Part shown: one piece after another, positions 44,269 through 53,306 of the stretch
How positions within the stretch are numbered: position 1 is the first letter of the stretch
Layout: every line of letters starts with the position of its first letter
Assembly: GCF_014268755.2 (NCBI RefSeq)
Contig: NZ_CP077093.1
Span: forward strand, 3,212,001 to 3,276,000
DNA from: Pseudomonas vanderleydeniana
Lineage (GTDB): Bacteria > Pseudomonadota > Gammaproteobacteria > Pseudomonadales > Pseudomonadaceae
Direction of reading: 5' to 3'
Length of the DNA: 64,000 nucleotides
Position numbers and translations under genes: made by a program
Notes under the pieces: model-generated
Told to the model about the DNA's origin: nothing
Databases searched by the model: none
Seen by the model: only the letters and a program-made list of their open reading frames with translations

Positions 44269-45471
44269 ATGACAACTGCCGCCAAACCCACCTCCGTCGC
44301 CCATGTCATCCGTTCGGATGAAGAGGCGATTGCCGCCGCCAGGCAACTGGCCGCACGTTTTGCCGTCGAGGCCAGCGTACGCGATCGTGAACGCCGCCTG
44401 CCGGCTGCCGAACTCGACGAATTCTCCGCTACCGGCCTGTGGGCCATCACCGTTCCCAAGGCCTATGGCGGTGCGGGCGTGTCCTATGTGACGGTAGCCG
44501 AGGTGATCAAGATCATCTCCGCCGCCGATCCATCCCTGGGGCAGATCCCGCAGAACCACCTCGGTGTCCTCGACATCCTGTTGCAGACCGCCACTGAGGA
44601 GCAGAAGCGCCACTACTTCAGCAAGGTGCTGGAAGGCTACCGCTTCGGCAACGCCTTCTCCGAAGCCAAGAGCAAGCATGCCGGCACCTTCGACACCCGC
44701 ATCCGTTTCGACGGTGACGAGGCGGTGATCAACGGCGAGAAGTTCTACTGCACCGGTGCCTTGTTCGCCCATATCGTCCCGGTGGTCGGCCTCGATGAGG
44801 CGGGCAACGCACAGATCGCCTTCGTCGAGCGCCATGCCCCGGGCCTGACCATCGTCGACAACTGGGACGGTTTCGGCCAGCGCACCACCGCCAGTGGCAA
44901 TGCGGTGTTCTTCGATGTTCGTGTACCGCGCAGCCAAGTGATTCCCGCCCACCTGGCGTTTGACCAGCCCACTGCCAACGGCCCGATCTCGCAGATCATC
45001 CAGGCCGCAGTCGACACCGGTATTGCCCTGGGCGCCCTCGAAGAGACCAAGCGCCATGCCCGTCAAGCCCGGCCCTGGATCGACAGTCAGCAGGACCACG
45101 GCTGGCAGGATCCGTTCAGCCTGGCCGCCATCGGCGACCTGGAGTGGCGGGTGCACGGCACCGAGGCGATCCTGGAAAAGGCCGGCCGGGCCATCGACCG
45201 CGCCCTGGCGCAGCCGAGCGAGGAGAGTGTCGCCGAAGCCTCGGTCGTGGTCGCCCAGGCCAAGGTGCTCTCCGCTGAAACCTCACTGCTGGCCGCCAGC
45301 AAGCTGTTCGAACTGGCCGGCACCCGTTCGGTGCTGGGCAAGCACAACCTCGATCGCCATTGGCGCAACGCTCGCACCCACACCCTGCATGACCCCGCGC
45401 GCTGGAAATACCACCTGATCGGCAACTACCTGCTCAACGGCGTCAAGCCGGCCCGGCATGCCTGGAACTAG
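44269..45471 (+). CDS. sfnB: SfnB-family sulfur-acquisition oxidoreductase (acyl-CoA dehydrogenase-like)
   Basis: This is a 400-residue flavin-dependent acyl-CoA dehydrogenase-fold protein of the SfnB/DszC group. The N-terminal helical domain reads LWAITVPKAYGGAGVSYVTV. The middle beta domain includes GEKFYCTGALFAHIVP, and the C-terminal helical domain ends HDPARWKYHLIGNYLLNGVKP. Members oxidise organosulfur compounds or dibenzothiophene-like substrates with reduced flavin. GGAG precedes ATG 44269. It is the first gene of the sigma-54 operon. Confidence 0.87.
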   Translation: MTTAAKPTSVAHVIRSDEEAIAAARQLAARFAVEASVRDRERRLPAAELDEFSATGLWAITVPKAYGGAGVSYVTVAEVIKIISAADPSLGQIPQNHLGVLDILLQTATEEQKRHYFSKVLEGYRFGNAFSEAKSKHAGTFDTRIRFDGDEAVINGEKFYCTGALFAHIVPVVGLDEAGNAQIAFVERHAPGLTIVDNWDGFGQRTTASGNAVFFDVRVPRSQVIPAHLAFDQPTANGPISQIIQAAVDTGIALGALEETKRHARQARPWIDSQQDHGWQDPFSLAAIGDLEWRVHGTEAILEKAGRAIDRALAQPSEESVAEASVVVAQAKVLSAETSLLAASKLFELAGTRSVLGKHNLDRHWRNARTHTLHDPARWKYHLIGNYLLNGVKPARHAWN

Positions 45472-45480
45472 GAGTTCGTG

Positions 45481-45936
45481 ATGAACGCATTGAATCAAGC
45501 CATTCCCCGAGAAGCCGCGCTGAACCATGCCAGCGCCGACCTGCAGGCTGCCCGCAGCGGTCTGGAGCGGACCCTTGCCGCCGTGCGCGGCCATGCCAGC
45601 CAGGCACGCGACCCGCAGGTGATCAGCCAGTTCGGTGACCTGCAGATCCGCATCGAGGTCGCCACCGCCCTGATCGAACGTGCCCAGCGTTTTGCCGACG
45701 GCCCCCACGACGAGGCGGAAAAGCTGATCGCCGCCACCGAAGCGGCGATCGCCAGCGCCGAGGCCCTGCAACAGGTGGGCAACACCGAGTGGGCGCTGAC
45801 CGGCCAGCGTGCCGTGGTGTCACCCAGCCATGACCCGCTGCAGGACCCCCTGCACCTCAAATACAAGCTGATTGGCAACTTCCGCCTCAATGGCGTGCTG
45901 CCCGACCGTTCCAGGAGTGCTGTCGATGTCCCGTGA
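45481..45936 (+). CDS. Stand-alone SfnB-like C-terminal helical domain protein
   Basis: This is a 151-residue, Ala-rich, mostly helical protein. It aligns by eye with the C-terminal domain of the preceding SfnB. FGDLQIRIEVATALIERAQR matches IGDLEWRVHGTEAILEKAGR in spacing, and HLKYKLIGNFRLNGVLP matches RWKYHLIGNYLLNGVKP. It lacks the FAD-binding N-terminal and beta domains. AGGAG precedes ATG 45481, and the 3' end overlaps the monooxygenase start by 11 bases. So it appears to be a maintained, expressed gene rather than debris. Role unknown, perhaps a partner subunit. Confidence 0.72.
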   Translation: MNALNQAIPREAALNHASADLQAARSGLERTLAAVRGHASQARDPQVISQFGDLQIRIEVATALIERAQRFADGPHDEAEKLIAATEAAIASAEALQQVGNTEWALTGQRAVVSPSHDPLQDPLHLKYKLIGNFRLNGVLPDRSRSAVDVP

Positions 45937-47356
45937 AATCCGCCTCAATGCCTTCGACATGAACTGCGTGGGCCACCAGTCTCCTGGCCTGTGGGCCCAC
46001 CCACGGGATCGTTCCTGGCAGTACAAGGACCTGGAGTACTGGACCGACCTGGCGAAGATCCTCGAGCGTGGCAAGTTCGATGGCCTGTTCATCGCCGACG
46101 TGCTCGGCATCTATGACGTCTACAACGGCAACGGTGATGCAGCGATCCGCCAGGCGGCGCAGGTGCCGGTCAACGATCCGCTGCAACTGATCCCGCCGAT
46201 GGCGCTGGTGACCGAGCACCTGGGCTTTGGCCTGACCGCCTCGCTGTCTTTCGAGCACCCGTATCCGTTCGCCCGGCGGCTGTCGACTCTCGATCACCTG
46301 ACCAAGGGCCGCGCCGGCTGGAACATCGTCACCTCGTACCTGGAGAGCGGGGCGAAGAACCTCGGCCAGCGCGCCCAGACCGAGCACGACGCGCGCTACG
46401 ACTACGCCGAGGAGTACCTGGAGGTTTGCTACAAGCTCTGGGAAGGCAGTTGGGAAGACGGCGCGGTGTTGCGTGACCGCGAGCGCAAGCTGTTCAGCGA
46501 CCCGCGCAAGATTCACGAGATCCAGCACTTCGGCAAACACTTCCAGGTGCCCGGCATCCACCTGTGCGAGCCCTCGCCGCAGCGCACGCCGGTGTTGTAC
46601 CAGGCGGGGGCGTCGAGCCGCGGCAAGCAGTTCGCCGCCGAGCATGCCGAGTGCGTGTTCGTCGCGGCGCCGTCCAAGGTGCTGCTCAAGAAGGTGGTGG
46701 CCGATATCCGCCGGCGCGCCGCCGAGGCCGGGCGCGACCCGAGGAGCATCCTGATCTTCAACCTGCAGACGGTGATCGTCGATGAGACCGACGCCAAGGC
46801 CAAGGCCAAGTTCGAGGAGTACAAATCCTACGTCAGCTATGAGGGTGCGCTGGCGCTGATTTCCGGCTGGACCGGGATCGACTTCAGTCAGTTCAAGCCG
46901 GACGAGCCGCTGCGGCATGTGCACACCAACGCGATCCAGTCGGCGGTGGAGACCTTTTCCACGGCGGATCCAAACCGTGTCTGGACGCCGAACGAGCTGG
47001 CTGACTGGGTGGGCATCGGTGGTTTCGGGCCGCTGTTCGTCGGTGGGCCGGAGACGGTGGCCGACCTGCTGCAGGAGTGGGTCGAGGACACCGACGTCGA
47101 TGGTTTCAACCTGGCCTATGCGCTGACCCATGAGACCTTCGTCGATGCGGTCGAGTGGCTGGTGCCGGAGCTGCAGAAACGCGGCGTGTACAAGAAGGCG
47201 TACGCGCCGGGGACCTTGCGCGAGAAGCTGTTCGGCGCCGGGCCGAAGCTCTCGGATGTTCATCCGGGGGCCGGGTACCGGGACCTGTTGTGGCGAGCGG
47301 GCTCGCCCGCGCTCGACTGCACAGCAGTCGCAAACCTATCGGCGTATTCCACCTGA
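45926..47356 (+). CDS. Flavin-dependent monooxygenase, NtaA/SnaA/DszA family
   Basis: This is a 476-residue luciferase-like FMNH2-dependent monooxygenase. The N-terminus reads MSREIRLNAFDMNCVGHQSPGLW, and family motifs include GRAGWNIVTSYLESGAKNLG, YAEEYLEVCYKLWEGSW and TPVLYQAGASSRGKQFAAEHAEC (split). DszA-type enzymes open sulfones and NtaA-type enzymes attack chelators; the sulfur context favours a sulfone or similar compound. AGGAG precedes ATG 45926. The last about 22 residues (after YRDLL) are encoded by a REP element at 47289 onward, so the native C-terminus has been replaced. Confidence 0.85.
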   Translation: MSREIRLNAFDMNCVGHQSPGLWAHPRDRSWQYKDLEYWTDLAKILERGKFDGLFIADVLGIYDVYNGNGDAAIRQAAQVPVNDPLQLIPPMALVTEHLGFGLTASLSFEHPYPFARRLSTLDHLTKGRAGWNIVTSYLESGAKNLGQRAQTEHDARYDYAEEYLEVCYKLWEGSWEDGAVLRDRERKLFSDPRKIHEIQHFGKHFQVPGIHLCEPSPQRTPVLYQAGASSRGKQFAAEHAECVFVAAPSKVLLKKVVADIRRRAAEAGRDPRSILIFNLQTVIVDETDAKAKAKFEEYKSYVSYEGALALISGWTGIDFSQFKPDEPLRHVHTNAIQSAVETFSTADPNRVWTPNELADWVGIGGFGPLFVGGPETVADLLQEWVEDTDVDGFNLAYALTHETFVDAVEWLVPELQKRGVYKKAYAPGTLREKLFGAGPKLSDVHPGAGYRDLLWRAGSPALDCTAVANLSAYST

Positions 47357-47420
47357 CACACCGCAATCGCCGATTTCAGGGGTGCTTCGCACCCCGACGG
47401 GGGCAAGCCCCCTCGCCACA
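47289..47420. repeat. REP/BIME inverted pair overlapping the monooxygenase 3' end
   Basis: TGTGGCGAGCGGGCTCGCCC at the left and AGCCCCCTCGCCACA at the right are inverted copies of the GTGGCGAG-class REP, with an inner GGGGTGC/GCACCCC hairpin. The first 68 bases are translated as the monooxygenase tail. Confidence 0.88.
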
Positions 47421-47441
47421 TGACTGAACGAGGTGATCCCC

Positions 47442-48437
47442 ATGAGCGTGCACGAACTCAAGCGTCCGCCAGCGACCCTGCCGCCGCAACCCGAAACGGT
47501 CTCGATCCTTCCCGCCGCCCTCGAACAGTTGCGGCACTGGGCCCAGGTCAGTCCGCTGCAAAGCGCCTTGCGCCACAAGCGCCATGGCCAATGGCACAGC
47601 TGGCGCTGGATCGACACCCTGCGCGAAGTCGAGCGCCTGGCCGATGGCCTGCGCCAGCAGGGTTTCAGCGCCGAGTCGCGGCTGGCGCTCAGCGGTAGCC
47701 TTGAACCTAACCTGCTGTTGGTGGCCCTGGCAGCCCATTCCATCGGCGGCCAGGTCTTCAGCCTGGCGCCGGACCTGAGTGCCGAAGCCCTTGGCCAGGC
47801 GTTCTGGCGCCTGCAACCCAGCCACGGTTTTGTCGACAGCCGCCAGCAATTGCTCGACTGGCTCGCCGCCGGCGAGGCGGACAGCGCTCCCGGCGTGCTG
47901 ATAGCCAACCAACTGCCCGGCCGGCTACCGGGCTTGCCGCGCCAGACCGTGCTGGCCTTTGCCAGCCTTTGTGGTGACAACCAGGCACCGCGCCCGATCG
48001 TGCTGTGGCGGGCGCCGCTGGCGCAGCCGCAACTCTGGAGCGAGGAGGGGACCGATTGGTCGGGCGGCCTAGCGGTGCTGCTTGACCAGTGGCTGAACAG
48101 CGGCCACAGCCTGGCGTTCGCCGAGAGCCGCGACAGTGCCAGTCGCGATCGCCGCGAGGTGGCGCCCTCCGGACTGCTGCTTTCCCCCGAGCGCCTGCAG
48201 ACCCTGGCCGACGAGATCGAGCAGCGCCTGGCGGCCCCGGGCACCTGGCGTCGCCGCCTGTGCGAATGGTCGCTGGCCCATCCCGAACGCCTCATCGCGC
48301 GCCTGCTCAAGCAACGGGTGCGCCGGCTGCTGGGGTTCCAGCGCCTGCAATACATCTGGCAGCCGAGTCAGCCCGTGAAGCTGCCGGCAACCTTCAACCA
48401 ATGGCGGCTCCAGGCCCCGGGACGGAAAAGCGCATGA
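47442..48437 (+). CDS. Degenerate acyl-CoA-synthetase-like protein
   Basis: This is a 331-residue protein. Its first about 120 residues resemble the N-terminal part of AMP-forming long-chain acyl-CoA synthetases: WHSWRWIDTLREVERLADGL, then a SLEPNLLLVALAAHSIGGQ stretch. A late RLLKQRVRRLLGFQRLQYIW segment resembles a later part of such enzymes. The ATP-binding TSGTTG-type loop and the YGxTE motif are absent, and the protein is about half the normal length. LIV-type importers elsewhere often have a full synthetase next to them, so this may be a shrunken relic that is still translated (GAGG before ATG 47442, ATGA overlap with the next gene). Confidence 0.6.
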   Translation: MSVHELKRPPATLPPQPETVSILPAALEQLRHWAQVSPLQSALRHKRHGQWHSWRWIDTLREVERLADGLRQQGFSAESRLALSGSLEPNLLLVALAAHSIGGQVFSLAPDLSAEALGQAFWRLQPSHGFVDSRQQLLDWLAAGEADSAPGVLIANQLPGRLPGLPRQTVLAFASLCGDNQAPRPIVLWRAPLAQPQLWSEEGTDWSGGLAVLLDQWLNSGHSLAFAESRDSASRDRREVAPSGLLLSPERLQTLADEIEQRLAAPGTWRRRLCEWSLAHPERLIARLLKQRVRRLLGFQRLQYIWQPSQPVKLPATFNQWRLQAPGRKSA

Positions 48438-49210
48438 GTGTGGCCGAGCCGATTTTGCAGGTGCGGGACATATCCCTGTCGTTCAAGGGCGTGAAAGCCA
48501 TCAACCAACTGTCGTTCGAGGTCCGCCGTGGCGAGATCTGCGCGCTGATCGGGCCCAACGGCGCCGGCAAGAGTTCGCTGCTCAACCTACTGAACGGTGT
48601 CTACCGCTTCGACAGCGGCGAGATCGTCTTCGAGCGGCAGCGCTTTCGCCGTATCGATCCGCTGGACGCCGCGCGCCGTGGCATTGGCCGCACCTTCCAG
48701 AACAACGCGCTGTTCAAGAAGATGAGCGTGCTCGACAACCTGCTCACCGGGCTGTCGCGCTACCAGCACAGCCACTTTCTCGAACAGGCCCTGGGCCTGC
48801 CACGGGCGCGGCGCGAGGCCGAGGTGTTTCGGCGCAAGGCCCAGCAGGTCCTGCAACTGCTTGAACTGCAGGCCTTGCGTGATGTGCCAGTGGGCAACCT
48901 GTCCTACGGCCTGCAAAAGCGTGTCGAGCTGGGCAGGGCATTGATCGCCGGGCCAACCCTGTTGCTGCTGGACGAGCCGATGGCTGGGATGAACGCCGAG
49001 GAGAAGCAGGAAATGGCCCGGTTCATCGCCGGCGTCAATCGCGACCTCGGCACCACCGTGGTGCTGATCGAACACGACATGGGCGTGGTGATGGGCCTGT
49101 CCGACCACGTGGTGGTGCTTGACTACGGGCGCAAGGTCGGCGACGGCACGCCGGCCGAGGTGCAGGCCAACCCGGAAGTGGTCGCGGCCTACCTGGGAGC
49201 GGTGCACTGA
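48434..49210 (+). CDS. LIV-type ABC importer, ATP-binding protein (LivG-like)
   Basis: This is a 258-residue branched-chain-amino-acid-type ATPase. Walker A GPNGAGKSS is at about 41-49, followed by the LivG hallmark GIGRTFQNNALF, signature LSYGLQKRVELGRAL (a LIV variant without SGGQ), and Walker B LLLLDEPMAGMN. The ATG at 48434 overlaps the preceding stop. It is one of two ATPases of the importer encoded here. Confidence 0.88.
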   Translation: MSVAEPILQVRDISLSFKGVKAINQLSFEVRRGEICALIGPNGAGKSSLLNLLNGVYRFDSGEIVFERQRFRRIDPLDAARRGIGRTFQNNALFKKMSVLDNLLTGLSRYQHSHFLEQALGLPRARREAEVFRRKAQQVLQLLELQALRDVPVGNLSYGLQKRVELGRALIAGPTLLLLDEPMAGMNAEEKQEMARFIAGVNRDLGTTVVLIEHDMGVVMGLSDHVVVLDYGRKVGDGTPAEVQANPEVVAAYLGAVH

Positions 49211-50091
49211 TGGCCTTCTTCCTGGAAACCCTGATCGGCGGCCTGCTCGCCGGCACCCTGTATTCGCTGGTCGCCATTGGCTTCGTGCTGATCTACAAGG
49301 CCAGCGGCGTGTTCAACTTCGCCCAGGGCTCGATGCTGCTGTTTGCCGCGCTGACCTTCGTTAGCCTGCACGAGCAGGGCGTGCCCTTCGCCTTGGCGCT
49401 GCTGCTGACCGTGGTGGTGATGGTGATCGGCGCGCTGCTGATCGAGCGCCTGGTGCTGCGGCCGCTGGTCAACCGTTCGCAGATCACCCTGTTCATGGCC
49501 ACCCTCGGCCTGTCGTTCATCATTGAGGGCCTGGCCCAGGGCTTGATGGGCTCCCAGGTGCGGGCATTGGACCTGGGCATCGACGATATACCGCTGTTCG
49601 TCCACGGCGTGATGCTCAGCCAGTTCGACCTGATCGCTGCCGCCACAGCCGTGGTGCTGGTCGTCGTGCTGGCGCTGCTGTTCAACAAGACCCGCATCGG
49701 CATCTCGCTGCGCGCGGTGGCCGATGACACCCAGGCGGCACTGTCGATCGGCATCCACCTCAACCGTATCTGGCAGATCGTCTGGGCGGTGGCCGGTGTC
49801 GTTGGCCTGGTCGCGGGGCTGCTCTGGGGCGCGCGCCAGGGCGTGCAGTTTTCGCTGTCGCTGGTGGTGCTCAAGGCGCTACCGGTGCTGATCATCGGCG
49901 GTTTCACCTCGATCGGCGGAGCCATCGTCGGCGGTCTGATCGTCGGCGCCGCCGAGAACCTTGCCGAGGTCTATATCGGCCCGCTGATCGGCGGCGGCAT
50001 CACCCCCTGGTTCGCCTATGTCCTGGCGCTGGTCTTCCTTTACATCCGCCCGGCCGGCCTGTTCGGCGAGCGGGCCATCGAGCGAGTCTGA
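49210..50091 (+). CDS. LIV-type ABC importer, permease (LivH-like)
   Basis: This is a 293-residue permease with about eight spans. It has the LivH start GLLAGTLYSLVAIGFVLIYKAS and FNFAQGSMLLFAA, and a conserved coupling region SLRAVADDTQAALSIGI. It overlaps the ATPase stop by one base. Substrate is not given by sequence. The operon partners are desulfurisation-type flavoenzymes. Confidence 0.88.
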   Translation: MAFFLETLIGGLLAGTLYSLVAIGFVLIYKASGVFNFAQGSMLLFAALTFVSLHEQGVPFALALLLTVVVMVIGALLIERLVLRPLVNRSQITLFMATLGLSFIIEGLAQGLMGSQVRALDLGIDDIPLFVHGVMLSQFDLIAAATAVVLVVVLALLFNKTRIGISLRAVADDTQAALSIGIHLNRIWQIVWAVAGVVGLVAGLLWGARQGVQFSLSLVVLKALPVLIIGGFTSIGGAIVGGLIVGAAENLAEVYIGPLIGGGITPWFAYVLALVFLYIRPAGLFGERAIERV

Positions 50092-50094
50092 AGC

Positions 50095-51144
50095 ATGTCT
50101 GTTCCTGTCATCACTGAAACGGCACCCTGGGTGCTGGTCCAGCGGCGCCTGCCGTGGACCCTGGTCGGCCTGCTGGTGCTGGCCTTCGGCGTGGTCCCGC
50201 TGGTGGGCAACGACTACTGGCTCAGCGCGATCCTGATTCCATTCCTGGTGCTGTCCCTGGCGGGCCTGGGGCTCAACCTGCTGACCGGCTACGCTGGGCA
50301 GACTTCGGTCGGCGCGGCGGGCTTCATGGCAGTGGGGGCCTTTGCCACCTACGGCTTCCTGTTGCGCCTGCCGGAACTGGGCCTGCCCCTGGCGCTGCTC
50401 GGCGGCGGGGTGATCAGTGCGCTGGTGGGGCTGCTGTTCGGCCTGCCCAGCTCGCGGATCAAGGGCTTCTACCTGATGGTCACCACCCTGGCGGCGCAGT
50501 TCTTCCTGGAGTGGCTGTTCGTCAAGTTTCCCTGGTTCTACAACTACGGCTCCTCCGGGACCATCTCCGCGCCGAGCCTGAGCCTGTTCGGCCACGACCT
50601 GAACACGCCGCTGGGGCGCTACCTGCTGACGCTGGTCACGGTGCTGTTGCTGACCTGGACCGCGCGCAACCTGGTGAACAGCCAGACCGGGCGCAACTGG
50701 ATGGCGATCCGCGACATGGACACCGCCGCGGCAGTGATCGGCATCCCGGTGGCGCGCTACAAGCGCCTGGCGTTCGCCGTCAGTTCGTTCTACCTCGGCA
50801 TCGCCGGGGCGCTGTGGGCCTTCGCCTACCTGGGCACGGCCAGCGCCGGCAGCTTCGATATCAACCGCTCATTCCAGATCCTGTTCATCATCATTATCGG
50901 CGGCATGGGCAGCATCGCCGGCAACTTCATCGGCGCGGCCTTTATCAGCCTGTTGCCGATCCTGCTCAGCCACCTCGGCCAGGCCCTGCTGGGCGGCGCG
51001 GTGGACGCCGGGCAGTTGCAGAACCTGCAGAAAATCATCTTCGGCGTGCTGATCATCCTGTTCCTGGTCAAGGAGCCGGAAGGGCTGATCCGCCTGCTGG
51101 GCAATACCCGTGAACGGCTGCGCCACTGGCCGTTGCGCTTCTGA
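50095..51144 (+). CDS. LIV-type ABC importer, permease (LivM-like)
   Basis: This is a 349-residue permease with about ten spans. LivM motifs include GLNLLTGYAGQTSVGAAGFMAVG (split) and GRNWMAIRDMDTAAAVIGIPV. It starts three bases after the LivH-like stop and pairs with it as the pore. Confidence 0.88.
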   Translation: MSVPVITETAPWVLVQRRLPWTLVGLLVLAFGVVPLVGNDYWLSAILIPFLVLSLAGLGLNLLTGYAGQTSVGAAGFMAVGAFATYGFLLRLPELGLPLALLGGGVISALVGLLFGLPSSRIKGFYLMVTTLAAQFFLEWLFVKFPWFYNYGSSGTISAPSLSLFGHDLNTPLGRYLLTLVTVLLLTWTARNLVNSQTGRNWMAIRDMDTAAAVIGIPVARYKRLAFAVSSFYLGIAGALWAFAYLGTASAGSFDINRSFQILFIIIIGGMGSIAGNFIGAAFISLLPILLSHLGQALLGGAVDAGQLQNLQKIIFGVLIILFLVKEPEGLIRLLGNTRERLRHWPLRF

Positions 51145-51180
51145 CTTCCCGATCCGCCATCCCTGGAGACCGATTCGACC

Positions 51181-52521
51181 ATGCGTGCACTTTTCAAACG
51201 TTCACTGACCGCCACCGCCCTGGCCCTGACCCTCCTCGGCGCGGCGGCGCCCCTGGCCCAGGCCTCGCCGGACCAGCAGTTCTTCCCACTGGCCACCTAC
51301 CGGGTCGGCGCCTACGCCTCCAGCGGCGTGCAGGTGTGGGCCGGGATGATCGACTACCTCAACTACATCAACGAGGTCGAGGGCGGCATCAACGGCGTCA
51401 AACTGGTGTGGCAGGAATGCGAGACCGAATGGACGGCCGAGAAGGGCATCGAGTGCTACGAGCGCTTCAAGAACGGCCTGGATGGCGCGCCGGTGGCGGT
51501 CTACCAGCCCAACGGCGCGCCGGCGGCCTATGCCCTCAGCGAGCGCGCGGAGGTCGACAAGATCCCGCTGATCACCCTCGGCTACGGCCGTACCGAAGCC
51601 ACCGACGGCAAGGTCTTCCCCTACAACTTCCCGGTAATGCTGACCTTCTACAGCGAAGCCTCGACCCTGGTGAACTACATCGCCCAGCGCGAAGGCGGCT
51701 TCGACAAGCTCAAGGGCAAGAAGATCGCTACCGTCTACCACGACTCGGCCTACGGTCGTGAGACCCTTGGCCCGTTGAAGCTGCTGGCCGAGAAGTACGG
51801 TTTCGAGAACATCCAGATTCCGGTCGCCGACCCGGGCAACGAGCAGTCGGCGCAATGGCGCCAGGTCCGTCAGCTCAATCCGGACTGGGTGTTCCTGCGC
51901 ACCTGGGGCGTCTCGACCCCGGTGGCGGTCAAGACCGCTGCGCGCTTCGGCTTCCCGGTCGACCATATCGTCGGCGACATCTGGGCCAGCTCCAGCGAAG
52001 ACGTGCTACCGGCCGGCGCCGCAGCCAAGGGCTACCTGGCTCTGACACCGTACCCGGCGGGAAGCGACTTCGAGATCCACAAGCGCCTCAAGCAATACAT
52101 CCTCGACAAGGGCAAGAGCGACCTCAAGGACCTGAGCAATTTCGGCAGCGTCTACTACAACTCCGGCCTGGTGAACGCCGCCATCGCCGTGGAAGCGATT
52201 CGCACCGGCCAGGGCAAGTTCGGCAAGCGGCCGCTGCACGGTGAGGAAGGCCGTTGGGGCCTGGAGCATCTGGACATCGACGACACACGGCTCAAGGCCA
52301 TGGGCTTCTACGGGCTGATGCAGAACCTCAAGCTGTCCTGCAGCGACCACGAGGGTGGCGGCTCGGCCCGGGTGCAGCAATGGGATGGCGCGCACTGGAG
52401 CCTGGTCAGCGACTGGATCGCCGCCGACCGCACGTTGCTGCGCCCCTTGATCGACGAGAAGTCGGCGGCCTTCGCCAAGGAAAAGAACCTGACCCCGCGC
52501 ACCTGCGCGGCAGGCGAGTGA
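51181..52521 (+). CDS. LIV-type ABC importer, periplasmic binding protein
   Basis: This is a 446-residue binding protein with a signal peptide (LTATALALTLLGAAAPLAQA, cleavage near residue 28). It has the type I periplasmic-binding fold: GINGVKLVWQECETEWTAEKG (split), VYQPNGAPAAYALSERAEVDK (split) and KIATVYHDSAYGRE. It is longer than classic LivK (about 370) and belongs to the group often annotated near amide, urea or organosulfur importers. Ligand unknown. Confidence 0.86.
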   Translation: MRALFKRSLTATALALTLLGAAAPLAQASPDQQFFPLATYRVGAYASSGVQVWAGMIDYLNYINEVEGGINGVKLVWQECETEWTAEKGIECYERFKNGLDGAPVAVYQPNGAPAAYALSERAEVDKIPLITLGYGRTEATDGKVFPYNFPVMLTFYSEASTLVNYIAQREGGFDKLKGKKIATVYHDSAYGRETLGPLKLLAEKYGFENIQIPVADPGNEQSAQWRQVRQLNPDWVFLRTWGVSTPVAVKTAARFGFPVDHIVGDIWASSSEDVLPAGAAAKGYLALTPYPAGSDFEIHKRLKQYILDKGKSDLKDLSNFGSVYYNSGLVNAAIAVEAIRTGQGKFGKRPLHGEEGRWGLEHLDIDDTRLKAMGFYGLMQNLKLSCSDHEGGGSARVQQWDGAHWSLVSDWIAADRTLLRPLIDEKSAAFAKEKNLTPRTCAAGE

Positions 52522-52524
52522 GCC

Positions 52525-53292
52525 ATGGGCCAGCCGGCGATTGAAACGGGGGCGGCGCCGTTGCTGCAGGTCGACGACATCGAGGTGATCTACGACCGCA
52601 GCATTCTCGCGGTGTCCGGGGTGTCCCTGAGCGTGCCGCGTGGCGGCATCGTCGCCTTGCTCGGTGCCAATGGCGCCGGCAAGAGCACCACCCTCAAGGC
52701 CATCTCCGGGCTGGTGCGGGCCGAGCGGGCGCAGGTCACCCGTGGCAGCATCCACTTCCAGGGCCAGGACAGCCTGGCGGTGGAGCCCAACCAGCGCGTG
52801 CGTGATGGCCTGGTGCACGTGCTGGAGGGCCGGCACGTGTTCGGCCAACTGACCGTGGAGGACAATCTGCGCAGCGGTGGCTTCGTTCGTGGCCTGAGCC
52901 GGCGCGAACTGCAGGATGACCTGGAGCGGCTGTACGCCTGGTTCCCACGCCTGAAAACCAAGCGCAAGACCCAGGCCGGGCTGACCTCCGGCGGCGAACA
53001 GCAGATGGTCGCCATCGGCCGGGCCCTGATGACCCGGCCGACGTTGGTCTTGCTCGACGAGCCATCCATGGGCCTGGCGCCTATTATCGTGGAAGAGATC
53101 TACGAGATCGTCGCCCAGCTCAACCGTGAGCAGCGCGTCAGCTTCCTGATTGCCGAACAAAACATTAACGTAGCGCTGAAATATGCCACCCACGGTCACG
53201 TGCTCGACACCGGCCGGGTGGTACTCAGCGGAACGTCGGACGAATTGCTGGCCCGGGGCGACCTGCAGGATTTCTACCTGGGCAAACCCTGA
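52525..53292 (+). CDS. LIV-type ABC importer, ATP-binding protein (LivF-like)
   Basis: This is a 255-residue ATPase. Walker A GANGAGKSTT is at about 50-59, followed by the LivF signature TSGGEQQMVAIGRALM, LVLLDEPSMGLAP, and the ending LIAEQNINVALKYATHGHVL. It starts three bases after the binding-protein stop and completes the five-gene importer. Confidence 0.89.
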   Translation: MGQPAIETGAAPLLQVDDIEVIYDRSILAVSGVSLSVPRGGIVALLGANGAGKSTTLKAISGLVRAERAQVTRGSIHFQGQDSLAVEPNQRVRDGLVHVLEGRHVFGQLTVEDNLRSGGFVRGLSRRELQDDLERLYAWFPRLKTKRKTQAGLTSGGEQQMVAIGRALMTRPTLVLLDEPSMGLAPIIVEEIYEIVAQLNREQRVSFLIAEQNINVALKYATHGHVLDTGRVVLSGTSDELLARGDLQDFYLGKP

Positions 53293-53306
53293 CAAGAGAG
53301 CGAAGC

